The notes below the pieces were generated by a model that was not told the origin of the DNA, searched no databases, and saw only the letters and a program-made list of their open reading frames with translations. Made by a program: the position numbers and the translations under genes. This document shows positions 1 through 4,737 of a stretch of DNA of 6,179 bases, piece after piece; within the stretch, counting starts at the first letter, position 1, and each line of letters begins with the position of its first letter. This DNA comes from Candidatus Gastranaerophilales bacterium (lineage in GTDB: Bacteria; Cyanobacteriota; Vampirovibrionia; Gastranaerophilales; Gastranaerophilaceae), in contig CALUUL010000090.1 in assembly GCA_944323945.1 (NCBI GenBank), positions 1-6,179 on the forward strand. Reading direction: 5' to 3'.

Positions 1-25
1 CTTTAAATGATGATGTAAATTTCAT
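1..25 (-). CDS. mlaD: MCE-domain lipid-transport substrate-binding protein, N-terminus only (MlaD-like)
   Basis: Eight codons of a gene running off the left edge are visible, read leftward from an ATG at 25-23: MKFTSSFK. An AAGGA Shine-Dalgarno sequence lies five bases upstream. The peptide resembles the short charged N-terminus (MKF..xFK) that precedes the single membrane helix in MCE proteins. The gene starts 37 nt after the mlaF stop in the same direction, where mlaD is expected after mlaE and mlaF. In the known family the MCE protein is anchored in the inner membrane, forms a hexameric ring and receives lipid from the MlaFE transporter. That a gene starts here is well supported by the ribosome binding site. 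The MCE identity is inferred from position and eight residues only. Confidence 0.6.
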
Positions 26-30
26 ATATT

Positions 31-35
31 TCCTT
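31..35 (-). promoter_or_regulatory. Shine-Dalgarno site of the MCE gene
   Basis: On the minus strand AAGGA, within a GGAAGAAGGA purine run, sits five bases before the ATG at 25. It is the strongest ribosome binding site in the leftward cluster and supports calling a truncated gene at the window edge. Confidence 0.7.
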
Positions 36-62
36 CTTCCAAATTAATTTTACAATAAAAAT

Positions 63-791
63 CTAAAAACCAGAAGCCGTGATTTTCATCGGTCCATCCA
101 TTGATGCCGATACAAACTGCTTTGTATATGGTGTATTTTGTTCTAATAGGTCACTTGGTGTTCCTCTATATACAATATGTCCATCATATAACATTATAAC
201 TCTGTCTGAACATCTTTTGATTGTTGACATTTGGTGTGTTACAATAATTGATGTTGCTTTTGTTTCGTCTCTTAATCTTAGTATATAGTTTTCAATTACT
301 GTTGAAGCAATTGGATCAAGACCCGCTGTAGGTTCATCGTACAGTATAAATTTAGGTTTTGTTACAATTGCTCTTGCTAAGCTCACTCGTTTTTGCATAC
401 CGCCTGAAAGTTCATTCGGAAATTTATCTTCTATTCCGGATAGTCCTACTGTTTTCAGACTTTTTGCTACAATTTCTTTCAGTTCTTCTTGTGTGTATTT
501 ATTTTTAAATTCTTTTCGTTCTTGAAGTGCAAATGATATATTGTCAAATACGTTTAAAGAATCAAAAAGTGCAGAATATTGGAATACCATTGCAACGTCA
601 CCATCACTTATATCAATTTTTCCTGAATCGGCTTTTAATAGTCCGCATAATATTTTTAGTATAGTACTTTTACCAGAACCGCTGAAGCCCACAATTGAAA
701 GAATCTCGCCTTCTTCAACATTAAAGGAAATGTTGTCTAAAACTTTTTTCCCATCAAATTCTTTTGTTAAATTTTCTACCTTTATTGTCAT
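63..791 (-). CDS. mlaF: MlaF-type ABC transporter ATP-binding protein
   Basis: This is the cytoplasmic ATPase that powers the MlaE permease in MCE-dependent phospholipid transport between inner and outer membranes. The 242-residue product has every nucleotide-binding motif: Walker A GFSGSGKS (35-42), Q-loop Gln71, signature LSGGM (128-132), Walker B FILYDEP (148-154) with catalytic Glu153, and switch His186 in VTHQ. The C-terminus TKQFVSASMDGPM matches the FV.....GP ending typical of MlaF. The frame opens further upstream to an ATG at 839, but that would add 16 residues overlapping the mlaE end. I chose the ATG at 791 because AAGAAGG lies five bases before it and MTIKVENLTKEF is the normal ABC start. 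It follows mlaE by 13 nt, so the two are surely co-translated. Separation from generic ABC ATPases rests on the neighbours and the C-terminus. Confidence 0.92.
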   Translation of the reverse strand: MTIKVENLTKEFDGKKVLDNISFNVEEGEILSIVGFSGSGKSTILKILCGLLKADSGKIDISDGDVAMVFQYSALFDSLNVFDNISFALQERKEFKNKYTQEELKEIVAKSLKTVGLSGIEDKFPNELSGGMQKRVSLARAIVTKPKFILYDEPTAGLDPIASTVIENYILRLRDETKATSIIVTHQMSTIKRCSDRVIMLYDGHIVYRGTPSDLLEQNTPYTKQFVSASMDGPMKITASGF

Positions 792-796
792 ATTAA

Positions 797-803
797 CCTT
801 CTT
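797..803 (-). promoter_or_regulatory. Shine-Dalgarno site that fixes the mlaF start
   Basis: AAGAAGG on the minus strand lies in the 13-nt gap between the mlaE stop (805-807) and the ATG at 791, with five bases of spacing. It is the reason for preferring 791 over the upstream ATG at 839. Confidence 0.75.
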
Positions 804-804
804 C

Positions 805-1617
805 TTAAAAATAGAATGCAACTGCAAAAATGCAGTCAATTATAACTATTGCAACGAAAGACCATACAACGGCTTTTGTTGTTGCAATACCTACACCTTT
901 TGCCCCGCCTTGAGCACTATAACCACAGCTGGAACTTATTAAACTTATTGCTCCCCCAAAACAAGCTGATTTTAATAACATAATATTTATGTCTCTTATG
1001 TATAGCCCTTGCCAAACAGAAGTTGTATAACATAGCCAAGTTACATCTTTTCCGGCTGTCATTGCCGTTAACCCGCCAGCTAAAATCCCGACTGTAGATG
1101 ATATTATAACTACAAACGGCATCATTATTACACCTGCTAATACTCTTGGAAGAAATAAATACTTAAATGGTGAAACTTTCAATACTTCCATTGCATCAAT
1201 TTGCTCTGTTACTCGCATTGTTGCAAGTTCACTTGCTTGGGCTGAACCTATCATTGATATAATTGCAAAGCCTGACATTATTACACCGATTTCTCTTACC
1301 ATTGTTAATGCAACAAGTAGACCTATATAATCTTTTCCACCCTGTTTTACCATCTCAGGTGCCACTTGCATTGATAAAATTATTGCAGTCATTGAAACAA
1401 TAGAAAGAGTTATTGGTAAAGAATCAACCGCAAATCTTGAAGATTGTTCCATTAGCTGTTTGAAATTTATTTGGAAAGAAAATATATATTTTAAAACCTG
1501 AATTAGTTGATAGGCAATAGAACCAAATGTTTCAAAGAACTCCCTTACATGCCTTAAAAACATTAATATTAACTGGTATGTTATTGTTTGTTTTAAATAC
1601 AAGCGAAATTTTGCCAT
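805..1617 (-). CDS. mlaE: MlaE/YrbE-family lipid transport permease
   Basis: This is the inner-membrane permease of an MCE-type phospholipid transporter, paired with MlaF (next gene) and an MCE protein. The 270-residue product has an amphipathic N-terminal region (about 12-50) and hydrophobic segments near 66-85, 98-125, 152-185, 209-232 and 247-268. Diagnostic family stretches are DSLPI (65-69), ASELATMRVTEQIDAM (128-143), the PR of FLPRVLAG (157-158) and GGAKGVG (237-243). The pattern with VTEQIDA and GGAKGVG is close to cyanobacterial/plastid TGD1-like proteins. Odd point: where the family usually has AGR before GSA.AAEL, this protein has ISM (120-122). The start is uncertain. ATG 1617 is the first in frame after a stop at 1627-1629, but there is no good Shine-Dalgarno sequence; the next ATG is at 1563. 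It lies 44 nt after oppF. Confidence 0.92.
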   Translation of the reverse strand: MAKFRLYLKQTITYQLILMFLRHVREFFETFGSIAYQLIQVLKYIFSFQINFKQLMEQSSRFAVDSLPITLSIVSMTAIILSMQVAPEMVKQGGKDYIGLLVALTMVREIGVIMSGFAIISMIGSAQASELATMRVTEQIDAMEVLKVSPFKYLFLPRVLAGVIMMPFVVIISSTVGILAGGLTAMTAGKDVTWLCYTTSVWQGLYIRDINIMLLKSACFGGAISLISSSCGYSAQGGAKGVGIATTKAVVWSFVAIVIIDCIFAVAFYF

Positions 1618-1640
1618 ACCAGTATATTACAATAAATTCA

Positions 1641-1660
1641 ATTTTTTCTCTAGAAAAAAT
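1641..1660. repeat. 9-bp A/T inverted repeat between oppF and mlaE
   Basis: A perfect inverted repeat (ATTTTTTCT, two bases CT, AGAAAAAAT) fills much of the 44-nt gap and abuts the oppF stop codon at 1662. As RNA its stem would be almost all A-U with too short a loop, and no separate U-tract follows on the minus strand, so it is a poor intrinsic terminator. It could be a protein-binding site before the mla genes or chance in A+T-rich DNA. Confidence 0.4.
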
Positions 1661-1661
1661 A

Positions 1662-2636
1662 TTAAGATTTATTTTCATTCACCAAAAAGCATCTTACTTT
1701 ATGAGTTTCAGATACATTTGTTAGGTCTGGATGCTGTTGTTTACATATTTCCATAACATAAGGGCATCTTGTATGAAATTTGCATCCTTTGGGCGGGTTA
1801 TTAGGGGATGGTATATCTCCTGCTAATAATATCTTTTTTGTTTTGTCTTTAGATATTAAAGGTACAGCATTTAATAGGGCTTGTGTATATGGATGTTTAT
1901 GATTATCAAAAAGTTCTTCTTTTTTCGCAATCTCAACAATTTCGCCTAAGTACATTACTGCTATTTTGTCTGATATATATTTTATAATGCTTAAATCGTG
2001 CGAGATAAAAAGCATAGTGAGGTTTAAGTGTTGTTTTAAGTCTAAAAGCAAGTTTACAATTTGAGCCTGAATGCTTACGTCTAATGCACTTACCGGTTCA
2101 TCTGCCACTATAAATTTGGGATTTAATATTATTGCTCTTGCTATTGCTATTCTTTGTCGTTGCCCGCCTGAAAATTCATGTGGATATCTGTTTAATACTT
2201 CTTCTTGCATCCCGATTAGAAATATAATTTTTTTTATTTTTTCATTAATTTTTTGTTTATCTTTTATTCCGTTAATGATAAATGGTTCTTTCAAAATATC
2301 ATATATTTTCATCCTTGGATTTAGGCTCATATATGGATTTTGAAATATAGGTTGGGCTTGTGCTCTAAAACTTTTAAGTTCTTTTTTGGTTTTAAGTACA
2401 ATATTTTCGCCATTAAAAATAACTTCACCTGATGTCGGAGTTATTAATTTTAATATGCAGTTTCCCAATGTGGATTTTCCGCTTCCGGATTCTCCTACTA
2501 AGCCTAATATCTCATTTTTATATATATCCAAATCCACATCATTTAAAGCATATGTGTATCCCTTGATGTTACCTAATAATCCGTCAATTATAGGGTAGTG
2601 CATATTTAATTTTTTTATTTCAAAAAGTTTTTCCAT
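1662..2636 (-). CDS. oppF: Oligopeptide/dipeptide ABC transporter ATP-binding protein (OppF/DppF type)
   Basis: This is a cytoplasmic ATPase subunit of a peptide importer. The 324-residue product has Walker A GESGSGKS (48-55), the Q-loop QNPYMSLNPR (99-108), signature FSGGQRQR (155-162), Walker B FIVADEP (175-181) with Glu180, and His213 in the H-loop. The C-terminal oligopeptide-transporter extension is present (HPYTQALLNAVP, 248-259). Four cysteines, Cys285, Cys291, Cys298 and Cys316, match the spacing that binds a [4Fe-4S] cluster in several Opp/Dpp ATPases. Length and C-terminus fit OppF/DppF. No permease, binding protein or partner OppD is in the window, so it is either an orphan subunit or serves components encoded elsewhere. 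Substrate cannot be read from the sequence. Its position after ldcA and a VanH-like gene makes murein peptides an attractive guess. The ATG at 2636 has no Shine-Dalgarno sequence; a TATAAT lies just upstream. Confidence 0.9.
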   Translation of the reverse strand: MEKLFEIKKLNMHYPIIDGLLGNIKGYTYALNDVDLDIYKNEILGLVGESGSGKSTLGNCILKLITPTSGEVIFNGENIVLKTKKELKSFRAQAQPIFQNPYMSLNPRMKIYDILKEPFIINGIKDKQKINEKIKKIIFLIGMQEEVLNRYPHEFSGGQRQRIAIARAIILNPKFIVADEPVSALDVSIQAQIVNLLLDLKQHLNLTMLFISHDLSIIKYISDKIAVMYLGEIVEIAKKEELFDNHKHPYTQALLNAVPLISKDKTKKILLAGDIPSPNNPPKGCKFHTRCPYVMEICKQQHPDLTNVSETHKVRCFLVNENKS

Positions 2637-2643
2637 AAAGTTT

Positions 2644-2649
2644 ATTATA
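2644..2649 (-). promoter_or_regulatory. Possible -10 element immediately upstream of oppF
   Basis: A perfect TATAAT (read leftward, preceded by TG) ends eight bases before the oppF ATG. Transcription from it would start at or within a base or two of the start codon, giving a nearly leaderless message, which fits the missing ribosome binding site. No recognisable -35 lies at normal spacing; a TTGACC at 2686-2681 is too far away (31 bases). Confidence 0.35.
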
Positions 2650-2708
2650 CATTATTTCTTTATTTTGATTATTAACCATCGGTCAATATATAAAGTATAG
2701 TTTTAATA

Positions 2709-3698
2709 CTATATTTTCACTTCAAAAGGATTAACTTTGCCTTCTTTGTAATTTTTCATTGCTAAGAAAGATTTTTCGATCATATTTGATACTGTTGTAT
2801 ATGTGTAAAATGCGGTATGAGGGGTTAGAATTACATTCGGAAAACTTCTTAACATAGAAAGTTCATCATTATCAATTACTTCACTGCTTCTGTTGTAGTA
2901 ATATAATCCGTTTTCGTCTTCTATTACGTCAAGACCTGCTGCACTTATTTTTCCATTTTTTAAGTTTTCTATTAGTGCTTTTGAATCTATCAGCGTACCT
3001 CTTGCCGTATTTATTATTATTACTCCATCTTTCATTTTATTTATTGTTTCATTATTAATCATATGGAAAGTTTCTGAATTTGAAGCAACGTGAAGCGTTA
3101 TAATATCACTTTCTTTATAAAGAGTTTCTATATCTACATAGTTTGCATATTTTTTTAATTCTTCATTTTCCTCGAATTTATTATAAGCTAATATTTTACA
3201 GCCAAATCCTGACAGGTGCTTAATAACGGTTGAACCTATGTTTCCTGTCCCTATTACACCAATTGTACAATCACAGATATCTTTACCGATTTTTCCTCGT
3301 AATGAATAATCTTGAGCCATTGAGCGTATTAATATCTGATTCATTTTCCTAGCACACATAAGTATCAGCATAATTGCATAATCCGCAACACAATTAGGTG
3401 GGTAACTTGAGGATGATACTTTTAGTCCTTTTTCTTTTATATATTCAATTGGCAAATGATCGTATCCAATACTTCTGCATTGAATGTATTTTATTCCGTA
3501 TGATATAAATTCATCAATATATTCTTTTGTAATCAAACAAGGAACTATGTTTATTGCATCACAATCTTTTGCTATTGATAGATTTTCTTTATTCGGATAT
3601 TCATTTGTCCAGACAAAATCTATATTATATTTTTTGCTGAATTCTTTACATAATTCAAGTTCATCAAATTTTCTTAGTGCAAAAAAAGCTATTTTCAC
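2709..3698 (-). CDS. D-2-hydroxyacid dehydrogenase of the VanH/D-lactate dehydrogenase type
   Basis: It probably reduces pyruvate, or a related 2-keto acid, to the D-2-hydroxy acid with NAD(P)H in the cytoplasm. The 329-residue length equals that of VanH and Lactobacillus D-LDH. The nucleotide-binding loop is GTGNIG (150-155). The catalytic set is complete: Arg233 (NTARG), Glu262 (GLDVIEDE) and His294 (TPHTAFYT). VanH-like stretches are RSIGYDH (75-81), VADYAIMLILM (104-114), GFGCKILAY (164-172) and the aromatic YYY near 266-268. Asn173 sits where NAD-specific D-LDHs have Asp, so NADPH use is possible. The start is GTG at 3698, after an in-frame stop at 3702-3704, with GGGAG eleven bases upstream. 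It lies 57 nt after ldcA. No D-Ala-D-Lac ligase or VanX is present, so vancomycin resistance is not supported; fermentative D-lactate formation or peptidoglycan-related chemistry are the alternatives. Confidence 0.85.
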   Translation of the reverse strand: MKIAFFALRKFDELELCKEFSKKYNIDFVWTNEYPNKENLSIAKDCDAINIVPCLITKEYIDEFISYGIKYIQCRSIGYDHLPIEYIKEKGLKVSSSSYPPNCVADYAIMLILMCARKMNQILIRSMAQDYSLRGKIGKDICDCTIGVIGTGNIGSTVIKHLSGFGCKILAYNKFEENEELKKYANYVDIETLYKESDIITLHVASNSETFHMINNETINKMKDGVIIINTARGTLIDSKALIENLKNGKISAAGLDVIEDENGLYYYNRSSEVIDNDELSMLRSFPNVILTPHTAFYTYTTVSNMIEKSFLAMKNYKEGKVNPFEVKI

Positions 3699-3709
3699 TT
3701 TTTATTTAT

Positions 3710-3714
3710 CTCCC
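3710..3714 (-). promoter_or_regulatory. Shine-Dalgarno site of the VanH-like gene
   Basis: AGGGAGAT on the minus strand (core GGGAG at 3714-3710) precedes the GTG at 3698 by eleven bases, slightly longer than usual. It supports the GTG start, because an in-frame TAA lies between it and the GTG and no other start is near. Confidence 0.6.
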
Positions 3715-3755
3715 TGTTAAATAATGTTTCTATTTTAATATATACTTATGCTTCT

Positions 3756-4667
3756 TTATTTACAATAATCTTCAAGAATTTTGATTATTCCCGCCTTTGT
3801 ATTAAAGTATACTTTTATTCCTATTGGAAGAGTATCTTTTATTTTATTGTGTGTTATTTTAAATCCATCGCATATCGGAATGTTTAATTTATTTGCAAGT
3901 TCTAAAATAACCTCATCAAGTTGATTTTTGTCTTCTATGTCTTTAAATTCGCCAATTGCAATTCCTTTAACATTTTTTCTTAATTTTTCTATGTTAAATA
4001 GCTGTGTTAGCATTTTATCAATCTTATAAACCGGTTCATTCAAATCTTCTAAGAATAATATTAAATCTTCATTTGGTACAAAATTAGTTCCGCATAGAGC
4101 ACTAAGTGTGGATAAATTTCCGCCCCAAAGTTTTCCAATTGCTTCACCTTCTTTAAAAATACTGCTATTATAAGCGTGATAACATATTGTTTTCCCTTCT
4201 AAAGTATTAAAAAATGCTGCTTTTGTATAATCATCAATTTCATTTGAAAAATCACCATTAGGCATTGCACTGTGAAAAGTTATTAAACCTGTCTTTTTAT
4301 ATATCATATTTATAAGAGTCGTTATGTCAGAATATCCTGCAAAAATTTTCGGATTATTTTTTATTAATTCCCAATCAATTTTGTTAATTAGTCTTAATGT
4401 TCCATAACCGCCTCTTGCACATAAGATAACGTCAATATTTTTATCCGAAAAAAACTTGTGGAGTTCATTAATGCATTCATCATCATTAAAACCAGCCATA
4501 TAACGATGTGAACTTTTACAAGTTTCAGAAATAACTACTTTATAACCTTGCTCTTCAAAAAATGATTTAGCTTTTTCTATATTTCCAAAATCTTTGATTC
4601 TTCCTGAAATTGCTAATATTCCAATGGTATTACCTTTTTCTAATTTGTTAGGTTTAATTATTTTCAT
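3756..4667 (-). CDS. ldcA: LD-carboxypeptidase, peptidase family S66 (LdcA)
   Basis: This family of serine peptidases removes the terminal D-alanine from murein tetrapeptides (L,D bond) during peptidoglycan recycling, normally in the cytoplasm. The 303-residue product has no signal peptide, which fits that location. The expected Ser-Glu-His triad is present: Ser113 in AGYSDIT (110-116), Glu207 in LFLEDLNEPVYKIDKML (204-220), and His273 just before DTLPIG (278-283). The family hallmark ARGGYGTLRL (84-93) and the WGGNLSTL stretch (181-188) are also intact. The ATG at 4667 follows only a weak AGTGGA. It is the first gene of the leftward cluster, 70 bp from divergent dnaX. The microcin-C immunity protein MccF belongs to the same family and cannot be fully excluded, but the neighbours favour a cell-wall role. 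Confidence 0.93.
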   Translation of the reverse strand: MKIIKPNKLEKGNTIGILAISGRIKDFGNIEKAKSFFEEQGYKVVISETCKSSHRYMAGFNDDECINELHKFFSDKNIDVILCARGGYGTLRLINKIDWELIKNNPKIFAGYSDITTLINMIYKKTGLITFHSAMPNGDFSNEIDDYTKAAFFNTLEGKTICYHAYNSSIFKEGEAIGKLWGGNLSTLSALCGTNFVPNEDLILFLEDLNEPVYKIDKMLTQLFNIEKLRKNVKGIAIGEFKDIEDKNQLDEVILELANKLNIPICDGFKITHNKIKDTLPIGIKVYFNTKAGIIKILEDYCK

Positions 4668-4700
4668 ATTAAATTAGTCCACTTTTTAGTCTTATTCATA

Positions 4701-4706
4701 TATAAT
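4701..4706 (+). promoter_or_regulatory. dnaX: -10 element for dnaX
   Basis: Perfect TATAAT. Transcription would begin near 4713, giving a leader of about 25 nt that contains the GGAG ribosome binding site. The -35 position (around 4678-4683, TCCACT) does not match consensus. Confidence 0.45.
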
Positions 4707-4707
4707 A

Positions 4708-4723
4708 GATATTATCAAATATC
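4708..4723. repeat. 6-bp inverted repeat between the dnaX -10 and its ribosome binding site
   Basis: GATATT, four bases ATCA, AATATC: a perfect inverted repeat covering the expected dnaX start of transcription and lying upstream of the leftward -10 candidate at 4707-4702. It is placed as an operator would be, but it is short and A+T-rich, so chance is possible. Confidence 0.35.
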
Positions 4724-4726
4724 ATT

Positions 4727-4730
4727 GGAG
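4727..4730 (+). promoter_or_regulatory. dnaX: Shine-Dalgarno site that fixes the TTG start of dnaX
   Basis: GGAG lies seven bases before the TTG at 4738-4740, the ideal distance. No ATG or GTG is in frame between the preceding stop (4687-4689) and this TTG, and conserved DnaX sequence starts within five codons of it. Confidence 0.8.
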
Positions 4731-4737
4731 CAAGCAA

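Larger units (their letters stand above)
4668..4737. promoter_or_regulatory. Divergent intergenic promoter region of ldcA and dnaX
   Basis: Both transcription units must start here or nearby. Rightward there is a perfect TATAAT at 4701-4706. Leftward, TATTAT at 4707-4702 overlaps it, and GATAAT at 4716-4711 has a poor TTGCTT (4737-4732) fifteen bases upstream. No consensus -35 is visible in either direction. The overlap means polymerase binding for one gene would exclude the other. The leftward choice between the two -10 candidates is open. Confidence 0.5.

Noticed and set aside
792..839. Longer mlaF starting at the ATG at 839
   Set aside because: It would overlap the mlaE end by 35 nt, adds a non-family peptide, and lacks a ribosome binding site as good as the AAGAAGG before 791.
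2681..2686. TTGACC as the -35 of the oppF promoter
   Set aside because: It is separated from the TATAAT at 2649-2644 by 31 bases, too far for a sigma-70-type promoter.
2696..2713. TATAGT/ACTATA inverted repeat at the dehydrogenase stop codon as a terminator
   Set aside because: The stem is six mostly A-U pairs and no U-tract follows on the minus strand, so termination is not supported.
2709..3698. A vancomycin-resistance (van) operon
   Set aside because: Only the VanH-like enzyme is present; there is no D-Ala-D-Lac ligase, VanX, VanY or two-component regulator in the window.
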